A stretch of DNA of 43,603 nt from assembly GCF_027492855.1 (NCBI RefSeq), contig NZ_JAPUDY010000093.1:1-43603 (forward strand). The letters run 5' to 3'. The notes under the pieces are model-generated. The model made no database searches. It had not been told where the DNA came from and worked only from the letters and a program-made list of their open reading frames with translations. The stretch comes from Acidovorax sp. (GTDB lineage: Bacteria; Pseudomonadota; Gammaproteobacteria; Burkholderiales; Burkholderiaceae_C). This document shows, one piece after another, positions 16,715 to 24,655 of this stretch. A program made the position numbers and the translations under genes. Numbering within the stretch: the first letter of the stretch is position 1; each line of letters opens with the position of its first letter.

Positions 16715-17428
16715 TCAGCCCCCCAGGCTCACAAACACGTTCTGCACGTCGTCGTTGCCGTCGATGGCGGCCAGGAAGCTCTCGACCTCTTCGAGCTGCT
16801 CGGCCGTGAGGTTGGCGGGGTTAACGGGGTTCTTGGGCTTGTAGCCGAGCTTGACCGACAACACGTTGAAGCCATGGGCGGGCAGCGCGCGGCTGACCAG
16901 GTCGAGGTCGGTGGGGTCGGTCCAGAAGGTGGTGGTGCCTTCTTCGTCGCCCGCTTCAAAGTCCTGCGCACCGGCTTCGATCGCGGCCAGCTCGGGGTCG
17001 GCATCGGCCTGGGCGGGTTCGGCTTCGATCATGCCGACATGGTTGAAATCCCATGCCACCGAGCCCGAGGTGCCCAACTGGCCCTTGCGGAACAACACGC
17101 GCATTTCGGGCGCCGTGCGATTGACGTTGTCGGTCAGGCATTCGACCATCACGGCCACCTGGTGCGGCGCAAAGCCTTCGTAGATCACGCGCTCGTAGTT
17201 GATGGCATCGGCCCCGGTGCCCGAGCCCTTCTTGATGGCGCGCTCCAGCGTGTCCTTGGGCATGGAGGCCTTGCGGGCCTGCTCGACGACCAGGCGCAGG
17301 CGCGAGTTGCTGGCCGGGTCGGCGCCGCCGCGTGCGGCCACGGTGATTTCCTTGACCAGCTTGCCAAACAACTTGCCCTTGGCATCGGCAACCAGTGCCT
17401 TGCCCTTTGCTTTCCACTGCGCGCCCAT
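16715..17428 (-). CDS. YebC/PmpR-family protein (second-clade type)
   Basis: A 237-residue YebC/TACO1-family protein with the usual three-domain length. Family segments are [36 protein letters not shown]-like and [19 protein letters not shown]. The N-terminus [19 protein letters not shown] differs from the classical MAGHSKWANIKHRK and marks the paralogous clade that includes YeeN-like proteins. Family members were described as transcription regulators (PmpR, YebC), and others act in translation, relieving ribosome stalling at difficult sequences. Which applies here cannot be told. The last residues [12 protein letters not shown] are the normal end. It is transcribed away from the SpmA/B-like gene at 17688. 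Confidence 0.9.
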   Translation of the reverse strand: MGAQWKAKGKALVADAKGKLFGKLVKEITVAARGGADPASNSRLRLVVEQARKASMPKDTLERAIKKGSGTGADAINYERVIYEGFAPHQVAVMVECLTDNVNRTAPEMRVLFRKGQLGTSGSVAWDFNHVGMIEAEPAQADADPELAAIEAGAQDFEAGDEEGTTTFWTDPTDLDLVSRALPAHGFNVLSVKLGYKPKNPVNPANLTAEQLEEVESFLAAIDGNDDVQNVFVSLGG

Positions 17429-17482
17429 GTTGGATCTCTTTTCTTTGGTGGTGTTGCGGCGCGCCAGGGCGCCTGGTGGTGG

Positions 17483-17521
17483 GAACCGGTTCGCGGCCTT
17501 GCAGGGGCCGCCAACCGGTTC
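17483..17521. promoter_or_regulatory. Long inverted repeat in the divergent yebC-family/spm-like promoter region
   Basis: GAACCGGTT (17483-17491) and AACCGGTTC (17513-17521) pair perfectly, and inner GGCC arms extend the stem. Each 9-mer contains the self-complementary AACCGGTT. It lies 55 bp upstream of the YebC-family start, in its leader or operator. The rest of the 259-bp gap (17429-17687) shows a possible -10 (CTATAG near 17567) but no gene. Confidence 0.45.
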
Positions 17522-17687
17522 AATGGCCTGTCAAGGTGCTCAAAAAGCCCCCGTGAAGGCGAACCCTATAGGATACCACTGGCCGTTTCGTTGCCTGCCC
17601 GCCACGGCGAAAGCCGTGCGAAGGCGGCGGGGAGGGTAACCTCGGCGGCATGGCAACCCGATCACCCTTTCGCCCGCAGGCCCACTG

Positions 17688-18917
17688 ATGCTCAACACCC
17701 TGTGGCTGGGTTTCTTCCTCACGGCGGCGGTGGCTGCGCTGGCCCAATGGCTGCTGGGTGGCAACGCCCAGATTTTTGCCGCCATGGTCGAAGCGCTGTT
17801 TGCCATGGCCAAACTGTCGGTCGAGGTGATGGTGCTGCTGTTTGGAACGCTCACGCTGTGGCTGGGCTTTTTGCGCATTGCCGAAAAAGCGGGCATCGTG
17901 GATGCGCTGGCCCGCTGGCTGGCACCGCTGTTCAAGCGCCTCATGCCCGAAGTGCCCGGCGGCCACCCTGCCCTGGGCCTGATGACGCTGAACTTTGCCG
18001 CCAACGCGCTGGGGCTGGACAACGCGGCCACGCCCATGGGGCTGAAGGCCATGAAGGCGCTGCAGGAGCTGAACCCGCACCCCGACACCGCCACCAACGC
18101 GCAAATCCTGTTTTTGGTGCTCAACGCCTCGTCGCTCACGCTGCTGCCCGTGACGATTTTCATGTACCGCATGCAGCAAGGTGCGCCCGACCCAACCTTG
18201 GTCTTCCTGCCCATCCTGCTGGCTACGTCGGCATCGACCCTGGTGGGCCTGCTCAGCGTGGCCGTGGTGCAGCGCCTGCCGCTTTGGAGCCCCGTGGTGC
18301 TGGCCTACCTGCTGCCGGTGGCGCTGGTGCTGGGCGGTTTCATGGCGCTGCTGACCACACTCAGCGCTGCTGCGCTGGCGCAGTTGTCGTCCCTGCTGGG
18401 CAACCTTACGCTGTTTGCGCTGGTGGTGTTGTTCGTGTCCGTCGGCGCCTGGCGCAAGGTGCCGGTGTATGAAGCCTTCATCGAGGGCGCCCGCGAAGGC
18501 TTTGACGTGGCCAAGGGCCTGCTGCCCTACCTGGTGGCCATGTTGTGCGCCGTGGGTGTGTTCCGCGCGTCGGGGGCCCTGGGCTACGTGCTGGACGGCG
18601 TTCGCTGGTGTGTGGAGCTGCTGGGGGCCGACACCCGGTTTGTCGATGCGCTGCCTACCGCGCTGGTCAAACCGTTTTCAGGCAGCGCTGCGCGCGCCAT
18701 GCTGATCGAGACCATGCAAGCCCAGGGCGTGGACAGCTTTGCGGCCCTGGCCGCCGCCACCATCCAGGGCAGCACCGAAACCACCTTCTACGTGCTGGCC
18801 GTGTACTTCGGCGCGGTGGGCATCCAGCGCGCGCGCCATGCGGTGGGCTGCGCGCTGCTGGCGGAACTGGCGGGGGTGGTGGCTGCGATTGCGGTGTGCT
18901 ACCAGTTCTTTGGATAG
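17688..18917 (+). CDS. Nucleoside-recognition (Gate) domain membrane protein, SpmA-SpmB fusion type
   Basis: A 409-residue polytopic membrane protein formed by fusion of SpmA-like and SpmB-like halves, each with a nucleoside-recognition/Gate domain. The first half has LTLWLGFLRIAEKAGIVDAL, PEVPGGHPALGLMTLN and FAANALGLDNAATPMGLKAM. The second half has VPVYEAFIEGAREGFDVAKG with LLPYLVAMLCAVGVFRASGA, and FSGSAARAMLIE with IQGSTETTFYVLAVYFGAV. Both are characteristic of the spore maturation proteins. In Bacillus these affect spore core dehydration; the fused form is common in non-sporulating Gram-negatives, where its role is unknown. Despite the domain name, nucleoside transport has not been shown for this branch. 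Confidence 0.88.
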   Translation: MLNTLWLGFFLTAAVAALAQWLLGGNAQIFAAMVEALFAMAKLSVEVMVLLFGTLTLWLGFLRIAEKAGIVDALARWLAPLFKRLMPEVPGGHPALGLMTLNFAANALGLDNAATPMGLKAMKALQELNPHPDTATNAQILFLVLNASSLTLLPVTIFMYRMQQGAPDPTLVFLPILLATSASTLVGLLSVAVVQRLPLWSPVVLAYLLPVALVLGGFMALLTTLSAAALAQLSSLLGNLTLFALVVLFVSVGAWRKVPVYEAFIEGAREGFDVAKGLLPYLVAMLCAVGVFRASGALGYVLDGVRWCVELLGADTRFVDALPTALVKPFSGSAARAMLIETMQAQGVDSFAALAAATIQGSTETTFYVLAVYFGAVGIQRARHAVGCALLAELAGVVAAIAVCYQFFG

Positions 18918-18935
18918 CGGCAAAAATTTTTAGCT

Positions 18936-18989
18936 AAAACGACCTCTAGCGCTTTATCAATAAGCGAAAGCAGCTATTAAATTTATAGC
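18936..18989 (-). repeat. Intergenic repeat copy R5
   Basis: CCTCTAGCGCTTTATCAATA followed by AGCGAAAGCAGCTATTAAAT matches the family core in reverse orientation. It occupies the gap between the converging SpmA/B-like and ZIP genes and could serve as a terminator. Confidence 0.7.
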
Positions 18990-18996
18990 AACCAAC

Positions 18997-19965
18997 TCAC
19001 CCCAACGCCGTATCCAGCAGCATCATGATCACGAACCCCACCATCAACCCGCCGGTGGCCCAGGCTTCGTGGCCCTTGCGGTGCGACTCGGGGATGATCT
19101 CGTGGCTGATCACGAACAGCATGGCACCGGCCGCAAACCCCAGGCCCCAGGGCAGCAGGCTGGCCGAATAACTGACCACCGCCGCCCCCAGCACAGCCCC
19201 CACGGGCTCGACCAGGCCCGAGGCCATGCCCAGGCCCACCGCCAGCGAGCGCCGGTAGCCCGCAGCCAGTAGCGCCATGGCAACCACCAGGCCCTCGGGC
19301 ACATCCTGGATCGCGATCCCCGTGGTCAGCGCACTCGCGCGCAGGGCATCGCCACCCGCATACGCCACACCGATGGCCAGCCCCTCGGGCAGGTTGTGCA
19401 AGGCAATCGCAAACACGAACAGCCAGGTACGCCGCAGGGTGCGCGATGATTGGCCGCCCTCCACGCCCTTGATGAAATGCTCATGCGGCAACCACCGCTC
19501 CATCAAAAGCAACACGAGCGCACCCAGCAAAATAGCCCCGCCCACCGCACCACCCGCCGCCCAGGCATTCGCCCCCGCCTGCCGTGCCGCATGAAGACCG
19601 GGGATGATCAGCGAGAACGAACAGGCGGCCAGCATCACACCCGCGCCAAAGCCGAACAAGGTGTCTTGCGTGCGCTCGGACAAGCGCTGGGAGAAAAGCA
19701 CAGGCACCGTGCCCAGCGCCGTCGCCAACGCGGCCACCGCACCGCCCCACAGGGCGTCGAGCACCACGGGTTGACCGGATATCCATTGCCAAGCCTGAAC
19801 CACTGCGGCCAGAAAACCCCACAGCACAATACAAAGCCCACCCCACTGGCGCCAGCGCAGGGCGCGGATGGCGGCGCCAGCAGGACGCGCGGTGGGGGGC
19901 GATGAGGCCTCGCCATCTGATGAAGAACCAGAAAGCGACGCGGGCGGCGTGATCGGTGTTTGCAT
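18997..19965 (-). CDS. ZIP-family metal transporter (GufA/ZupT-like)
   Basis: A 322-residue membrane protein of the ZIP family. The paired metal-binding helices are clear: HNLPEGLAIGVA with H190, N191 and E194 in TM4, and IQDVPEGLVVAM with D221 and E224 in TM5. A His-containing cytoplasmic loop, LPHEHFIKGVEGG, precedes TM4. There is an unusually long, Ser/Pro/Ala-rich N-terminus (about 40 residues) before the first helix. ZIP proteins bring divalent cations (Zn, Fe, Mn) into the cytoplasm. The gene lies 67 bp downstream of sodA on the same strand and behind the same Fur box, so uptake of manganese or iron in support of the superoxide dismutase is a reasonable inference. Confidence 0.9.
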   Translation of the reverse strand: MQTPITPPASLSGSSSDGEASSPPTARPAGAAIRALRWRQWGGLCIVLWGFLAAVVQAWQWISGQPVVLDALWGGAVAALATALGTVPVLFSQRLSERTQDTLFGFGAGVMLAACSFSLIIPGLHAARQAGANAWAAGGAVGGAILLGALVLLLMERWLPHEHFIKGVEGGQSSRTLRRTWLFVFAIALHNLPEGLAIGVAYAGGDALRASALTTGIAIQDVPEGLVVAMALLAAGYRRSLAVGLGMASGLVEPVGAVLGAAVVSYSASLLPWGLGFAAGAMLFVISHEIIPESHRKGHEAWATGGLMVGFVIMMLLDTALG

Positions 19966-20032
19966 GGTGGCTACAGCAGAGCAGATCAGGAAAGGGGTTC
20001 AACAAGAGTGGCAGTTGCCGCACGCAGGCGCA

Positions 20033-20656
<624 letters not shown>

Positions 20657-20733
20657 GGCTTATTGATTTGGCAAGGATTGAGATGAGAAAAAATAGGCTC
20701 ACGACGCGCCTTGGACACGTCAGCGAAGGGCAA

Positions 20734-21237
20734 TCAGTGGCGCAGTTGGGTAGGTTGCAGGGACTGCGAAAAGGGCAAGGCCAGGGCCTCGGCGATGGCA
20801 GGGTGCGGACCATGGCTGCGCAGATGGTCCTGCAGTGCCGACAGGATTTCTCGCCGGTGCCGCCAGGCCGCCTGGCGCAACGCGATGCCACGGCGACCGT
20901 CGGTCAACAGGCCTTGCAGCAACGCATGGGCCTGGCACAGCAGGCGCGCACAGGCATCGATTTCAGCCGCTTGCGCCTGCAAATCGGCCACGTTCAGGTG
21001 GGAGACAACAACCGCCGCAATGCAATCGTCCTCCCGCCCCGGCGGCGGGGACTGCTCCAGCACGCGCAAGGACAACGCCAAGGCCTGCTGCTGATAAGCC
21101 AACGCCATCGCCGCCTGCCCCATCCGCTCCGCAGCCTGGGCGCGCCGCATCGTGCGCTCCCACAGCGGCAAGGTGGCGGGAACGGGGGCGGAACTATCGA
21201 AAGGGGTATGGGGGCTCGTGTGTGTGCCCAGGTCCAT
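20734..21237 (-). CDS. OrfX-like protein upstream of sodA
   Basis: A 167-residue soluble, helical protein. Features are LWERTMRRAQAAERMGQAAM and AYQQQALALSLRVL (a helix pair), then DDCIAAVVVSHLNVADLQAQ and a C-terminal helical region with RRGIALRQAAWRHRREIL. Its place directly upstream of a Mn superoxide dismutase and behind a Fur box parallels the orfX gene of the fumC-orfX-sodA operon of Pseudomonas aeruginosa. I infer the same family from length, helical pattern and position, not from a proven alignment. The function of OrfX is not known. The gap to sodA is 77 bp. Confidence 0.75.
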   Translation of the reverse strand: MDLGTHTSPHTPFDSSAPVPATLPLWERTMRRAQAAERMGQAAMALAYQQQALALSLRVLEQSPPPGREDDCIAAVVVSHLNVADLQAQAAEIDACARLLCQAHALLQGLLTDGRRGIALRQAAWRHRREILSALQDHLRSHGPHPAIAEALALPFSQSLQPTQLRH

Positions 21238-21293
21238 GGCAAAACTCCTTGAGGAGCCTTTTGCGGTGGACTGGATGTGGCGTACTCAGGCAA

Positions 21294-21312
21294 TCAAATG
21301 ATAACCATTTGC
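21294..21312. promoter_or_regulatory. Fur box upstream of orfX-sodA-zip
   Basis: TCAAATGATAACCATTTGC agrees with the 19-bp Fur consensus at 13 positions and contains the perfect palindrome CAAATG-ATAAC-CATTTG (21295-21311). It lies about 60 bp upstream of the orfX start, where bound Fe-Fur would block transcription. Confidence 0.75.
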
Positions 21313-21605
21313 ATTTATGTTGTCCAACGGGTTGAGGTGGCTTGCGACCGAGGCTTGGTGGATCGACGTGGAGGCGCTGAAACTGCAGGGGCCTACAATG
21401 ATCTTGTGCGCGACCTGGAACGTGTCCCTGGGGAGCCAAGGCCCCGCCCGACCGCAAGCGATAGCATGCGGTCGCAATGGGAACGGGTGAACTCAATCGA
21501 AACAAGGAGCAGTGCTGCGTAGCAGCTCTTCAAGCTGGGGTCAGAGCTCTCCATCCAACTCTCAAGAAATGATCTCGGAATGAACTCGCACAACAGCACG
21601 GTGTG

Positions 21606-21662
21606 CTCTAACATTTCGCGCCAGCGGACGGCTTCGCCACCCGCCGAACTTATCTGTTGGGC
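21606..21662 (+). repeat. attC site 1
   Basis: The inverse core CTCTAAC (21606-21612, one mismatch to RYYYAAC) and core GTTGGGC (21656-21662, exact GTTRRRY) flank a near-palindrome. GCGGACGGC and GCCACCCGC are joined by a TTC loop, with a symmetrical AC/AC bulge. Total length is 57 bp, normal for a short attC. The FMN reductase ATG follows 3 nt later. Confidence 0.82.
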
Positions 21663-21665
21663 ATC

Positions 21666-22223
21666 ATGAGAGTCTTGGGTATATCCGGCAGCCTGCGTGT
21701 GGCGTCAATCAATTCCGCGCTGCTGCGCGCGGCGGTGCGTTTGGCCCCGCCTGAGGTCGCTCTAACCATTTTTCCGGGTGTGGGCGAGTTACCCCTTTTC
21801 AATCCCGATCTTGAAGCGCGGCTGCCACCGGAGGTGCTAGCCTTGCACGCAGCGGTCGCAACATCGGACGCACTGCTGTTTGCGAGCCCCGAATACGCCC
21901 ACGGCGTCACCGGTTCAATCAAGAACACACTCGATTGGCTGGTAAGTTTCGAACCATTTGTGCACAAGCCCGTGGCGGTAGTCAATGCATCCCCGCGAGC
22001 GCATCACGCCGATGCAGCGCTTCGAGAAACACTTAAGACAATGTCTGCGGTCATCGTTGAGCCTGCTTCCATCAGCATTCCACTTCTCGGCACCGGACTC
22101 ACCGAGGAGGCAATGACTTGCGATCCCAGGATCTCTTCCATCATCAAGAGTTTGCTTGTCGCACTACATGAAGCCGTGGCACGAGGGCCGCTCGATCAGG
22201 GGCCCGCATCGCCACTCCCGTAG
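21666..22223 (+). CDS. NAD(P)H-dependent FMN reductase-like flavoprotein (cassette gene)
   Basis: A 185-residue flavodoxin-fold protein of the NADPH-dependent FMN reductase family. MRVLGISGSLRVASINSALL is the FMN phosphate-binding start. FASPEYAHGVTGSIKNTLDW (about 77-96) is the second FMN-binding region of this family. The ATG at 21666 is preferred over TTG 21657, which lies inside the attC core; the ATG is 3 nt after the core, as is usual for cassette genes. Such enzymes reduce flavins, quinones, azo dyes or chromate with NAD(P)H. The substrate is unknown. It is flanked by attC sites 1 and 2 and is probably a single-gene cassette. Confidence 0.88.
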   Translation: MRVLGISGSLRVASINSALLRAAVRLAPPEVALTIFPGVGELPLFNPDLEARLPPEVLALHAAVATSDALLFASPEYAHGVTGSIKNTLDWLVSFEPFVHKPVAVVNASPRAHHADAALRETLKTMSAVIVEPASISIPLLGTGLTEEAMTCDPRISSIIKSLLVALHEAVARGPLDQGPASPLP

Positions 22224-22235
22224 TACGAGAATGAC

Positions 22236-22295
22236 GCCCAATCCTTCCTTCAAGCGAACGTGCCTGCGGCACGCCGTTGAAGTCAAACGCTAGGT
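22236..22295 (+). repeat. attC site 2
   Basis: The inverse core GCCCAAT (22236-22242) and core GCTAGGT (22289-22295) each differ by one base from the consensus. Between them, CTTCAA pairs with TTGAAG, and CGTGCC pairs with GGCACG across a TGC loop. Length is 60 bp. The segment GTCAAACGCTAG resembles the right end of class 1 attC sites such as that of aadA1. Confidence 0.82.
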
Positions 22296-22311
22296 TTCGC
22301 AGGGAGCGCTC

Positions 22312-22743
22312 GTGAAGCTTGTTTGGTCTGATTCGATTAAAAACCTCGACTGGAATGAACTCGCGGCGCTCTATCGTGCCGCCCCACTCGGGAACAAGGA
22401 CCCGTCAGCCTTGCAGGTTGCCTTCACCAACAGCATGTTCAGGTGTTTCGCTCGTGAAAACGGCGTTCTCGTGGGTGTTGGCAGGGCTCTTGCCGACGGC
22501 ACCGACTGCTCGTACATCTGCGACATCGCGGTCATGCCAACCCATCAGGGCACAGGCCTGGGTAAGGAAATTGTCGCCAAGTTGGTCAAATTGTCTGCCG
22601 GCCACAAGAAGATCATTCTCTACGCCGTCCCTGGCAAGGAGCCGTTCTACAAGAAGTTCGGCTTTCAGCGCATGCGCACGGCCATGGCGATCTTCGAGAA
22701 TCAACCCCTGGCGGCCGAGCAAGGCTACATCGATGAAACCTAA
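22312..22743 (+). CDS. GNAT-family N-acetyltransferase (cassette gene)
   Basis: A 143-residue GNAT protein starting at GTG 22312 with GGGAG at 22302-22306. The acetyl-CoA-binding motif A is CDIAVMPTHQGTGLGKEIV (about 72-90), with the Q-x-x-G-x-G loop. Motif B is recognisable in ILYAVPGKEPFYKKFGFQ (about 102-119). It transfers an acetyl group from acetyl-CoA to an unknown amine. The family is among the commonest cargo of integron cassettes. The TAA stop (22741-22743) falls inside the inverse core of attC site 3, a typical cassette arrangement. Confidence 0.88.
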   Translation: MKLVWSDSIKNLDWNELAALYRAAPLGNKDPSALQVAFTNSMFRCFARENGVLVGVGRALADGTDCSYICDIAVMPTHQGTGLGKEIVAKLVKLSAGHKKIILYAVPGKEPFYKKFGFQRMRTAMAIFENQPLAAEQGYIDET

Positions 22744-22826
22744 CCCTACCGCAACGGCGAGCGGCCGTGGTTTACTTTGCAGGCATTGGCCACGCCGTTG
22801 CATACCTCTCATGTCAAACGATAAAC
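22738..22826 (+). repeat. attC site 3
   Basis: The inverse core ACCTAAC (22738-22744) fits RYYYAAC exactly. The core GATAAAC (22820-22826) has one mismatch and is followed by ATC, as in many cassettes. GCAACGGCG near the left pairs with CGCCGTTGC near the right, giving a longer palindrome of 89 bp. Confidence 0.75.
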
Positions 22827-22833
22827 ATCAAGA

Positions 22834-23163
22834 ATGGAAACCTCCACGGTTCAAGCAGCCAAGCTGGCAATCGTTGCAGCCACCGGCTTGTCCAAAGATG
22901 CCTTGCACGTTTATGTCGGGCTCACCGTCTTCCTGATCGTCGCAGCAATCAGCAAGAAGTCCGTATCTTCATGGCGTCCCTGGCTGGCAGTGCTCTTGGT
23001 CGCCACGTTTGGAGAACTCGTAGACATGCGAGATGACCTCTTGAGCTTGGGCTATTGGCGCTGGTCAGCCAGCTTGCGCGACATTGTCAACACAGCCTTC
23101 TGGCCAACCGTCTTGCTTGTCCTGGCCCGGGCCACGGGTGTCCTGGCTCCGAGGGAAAAGTGA
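22834..23163 (+). CDS. Small hydrophobic protein of unknown function (cassette gene)
   Basis: A 109-residue protein with three probable membrane segments: about 25-40 (VYVGLTVFLIVAAIS), 48-60 (PWLAVLLVATFGE) and 87-101 (AFWPTVLLVLARATG). The acidic ELVDMRDD and the aromatic YWRWS lie in the loops. The ATG is 7 nt after the core of attC site 3, without a clear ribosome-binding site. I do not recognise a family beyond a loose resemblance to small VanZ-like or DUF membrane proteins. Such orphan membrane proteins are frequent in integron cassettes. Confidence 0.65.
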   Translation: METSTVQAAKLAIVAATGLSKDALHVYVGLTVFLIVAAISKKSVSSWRPWLAVLLVATFGELVDMRDDLLSLGYWRWSASLRDIVNTAFWPTVLLVLARATGVLAPREK

Positions 23164-23208
23164 GGCTTTCTTTCTAAAAATCAAAGGCTTTGGTGCTATC
23201 AGACTGGG

Positions 23209-23245
23209 GCCTAACCCCTGCGTCGAACGTCAACCATCGGCTCTC
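23209..23245 (+). repeat. Left half of a fourth attC site (probably truncated)
   Basis: GCCTAAC (23209-23215) is an exact inverse core and is followed by GCGTCGAACG, like the left arm of attC site 2. No convincing matching right arm or core site is found before the kinase gene's stop at 23284. It marks the right edge of the array. Confidence 0.45.
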
Positions 23246-23283
23246 ACTAGCCGCCAACGGCAGCGCCTGTCAAAGCCACCTCC

Positions 23284-24627
23284 TCAATCTCCAGCACCCT
23301 CCTGCATCCCCCCTCCCGGCGCAGCCACCAGCTCCCATTCGGCCAGTTGCTCGTTGGTGGCAATCAGCCGCCCCACCAGCAGCTTGATAAAGGCCTTGTC
23401 AAAACGCGACTGCAGGTCTTCCGACGCTTCGCGCAGCGCGGGGTTGCGTACCTTGAGCACCAGCACTTCCGTCTCGGCCACGGCGGTGGCGGTGCGTTTT
23501 TTGTTTTCGGGGCGCAGGTAGGTCATTTCGCCCAAAGTGACGCCGGGGCCCAGGGTGCTGAGGCTCCAGCCTTGGCGGCTGACGGCCACCTGGCCTTCGA
23601 TGAGGATGCAGAACGAGTCGCCGGGGGTGTTTTCGCGCATCAGCACGGTGCCCTGCTCCAGTCGGCGCCAACTGCCCAGGCGCATCAGCTCCCACAGTGC
23701 CACATCGTGAAAGTCGGCAAAAAACGGCAGCGCGCGCAGGCGGGCAAAACGTTCGGCCTCGGTGTCTTGCGAACGTTGGCGGGGCAGGCTCTGGTGGGCG
23801 GTCAGCAGCGCCTGCGCAAAATCGTTCCAGGTGGCAAAACGGTCGGCGGGCTGCTTGGCCAGGGCGCGCAGCAGCACCTCGTCCACATGCGGCGGCAGCG
23901 AGGCGCGCAGCAGGCTCGGTGGCGTGGGCGCCTCGTTGCTGATCTTGTAGAGGGTGGCGAAGTCGGTGTCGCCATCGAAGGGGCGACGACCGGTGAGCAG
24001 CTCGTACACCACCACGGCCAGCGAGAACATGTCGCTGTGGTGCGTGAGGTCTTGCTCGCGCACTTGTTCGGGCGACATGTACGACGGCGACCCCACCAGG
24101 CCCGACAACTGGGTGGCGTCGCTGCGCAGCGAGAGGGCTGCGCCAAAATCGGTCAGCTTCACATCCCCGTCACGCGCCAGCATGAGGTTGGCGGGTTTGA
24201 TGTCGCGGTGGACCAGGCCTTCGCGGCAGGCGTAGTCGAGGGCGTTGCAGCATTTGAAGGCGATGTCCAGCACCTGGGGCACGGGCAGCAATGCATCGGG
24301 CGTGGCAAAGGCCGACAGGGGCTGGCCGTCCACGTATTCGAGCACCAGGTACGGCGGCAGGGCCTCTTCGTCGGCATCGAGCAGGCTTACGATGTTGGGG
24401 TGGCGCAGGCGGCCCGACAACGCGGCCTCGTTGCGCAGCAGCTTGCGGTAGCGCTCGGCCTGGTCCGGCTGCTTGAGCAGGTAGGCGTGCGTCTGCTTGA
24501 TGGCCACCTTGCGGCCCCGAAAGCCGTCAAGGCCCAAGTACACAATGCCACTCGCCCCTCGGCCCAGTTCGCGCTCGATGCGGTACTTGCCAATGCTGGC
24601 GGGCGGTGCAAAGGTGGCGGTGGTCAT
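23284..24627 (-). CDS. Serine/threonine protein kinase fused to a cyclic-nucleotide-binding domain
   Basis: A 447-residue protein. ATG 24627 is chosen because AGGGAG lies 8 bp before it, and the longer frame would run into the upstream gene. The N-terminal Hanks-type kinase domain (about 15-280) has the glycine loop GRGASGIVY (22-30), K44 in VAIK, HRDIKPANLM (H140-D142) and DFG at 160-162, and SPEQ in the activation region. All catalytic residues are present. The C-terminal ~150 residues form a cNMP-binding domain with PGDSFCILIEGQVAV and the binding cassette LGEMTYL ... KRTATAVA. There is no transmembrane helix, so the kinase is cytoplasmic. Cyclic nucleotide or a related ligand may control it. 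A PP2C phosphatase at 38698 may be its counterpart. It follows the PLP enzyme gene by 28 bp. Confidence 0.93.
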   Translation of the reverse strand: MTTATFAPPASIGKYRIERELGRGASGIVYLGLDGFRGRKVAIKQTHAYLLKQPDQAERYRKLLRNEAALSGRLRHPNIVSLLDADEEALPPYLVLEYVDGQPLSAFATPDALLPVPQVLDIAFKCCNALDYACREGLVHRDIKPANLMLARDGDVKLTDFGAALSLRSDATQLSGLVGSPSYMSPEQVREQDLTHHSDMFSLAVVVYELLTGRRPFDGDTDFATLYKISNEAPTPPSLLRASLPPHVDEVLLRALAKQPADRFATWNDFAQALLTAHQSLPRQRSQDTEAERFARLRALPFFADFHDVALWELMRLGSWRRLEQGTVLMRENTPGDSFCILIEGQVAVSRQGWSLSTLGPGVTLGEMTYLRPENKKRTATAVAETEVLVLKVRNPALREASEDLQSRFDKAFIKLLVGRLIATNEQLAEWELVAAPGGGMQEGAGD

Positions 24628-24655
24628 GGCGAAGCTCCCTGATAGGGGTTTGCGG

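Larger units (their letters stand above)
21238..21665. other. 428-bp region without a convincing gene, between the sodA operon and the cassette array
   Basis: The left part holds the promoter and Fur box of orfX (to 21320). The middle (21321-21600) has no protein-coding frame with a family resemblance. It contains the inverted repeat GACCGCA (21450-21456)/TGCGGTC (21467-21473) and an AAGGAG at 21504-21509 followed by a 23-codon frame from GTG 21512 to 21583. The right part is attC site 1. This may be a decayed or non-coding first cassette. Confidence 0.5.
21606..23215 (+). mobile_element. Integron gene-cassette array without integrase in view (CALIN-like)
   Basis: Three genes in the same orientation are separated by palindromic elements that fit attC recombination sites (21606-21662, 22236-22295, 22738-22826, and a left half at 23209). 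Each gene starts a few bases after a core site, and its stop lies in or just before the next attC, which is the normal cassette layout. Function types (FMN reductase, GNAT acetyltransferase, small membrane protein) are typical cassette cargo. No IntI tyrosine recombinase or attI site is recognisable in the window. Confidence 0.8.

Noticed and set aside
21450-21473. Inverted repeat GACCGCA/TGCGGTC considered as another attC site
   Set aside because: No core or inverse-core sequence flanks it, and the arms are only 7 bp. It may be a simple hairpin.
21277-21522. An 81-codon plus-strand frame over the Fur-box region
   Set aside because: It runs through the orfX promoter, and its product has no resemblance to any family.
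21512-21583. A 23-codon frame from GTG with AAGGAG 2 nt upstream, just before attC site 1
   Set aside because: Ser-rich, too short to judge, and spacing of the ribosome-binding site is poor. It could be a tiny cassette gene, but nothing supports it.
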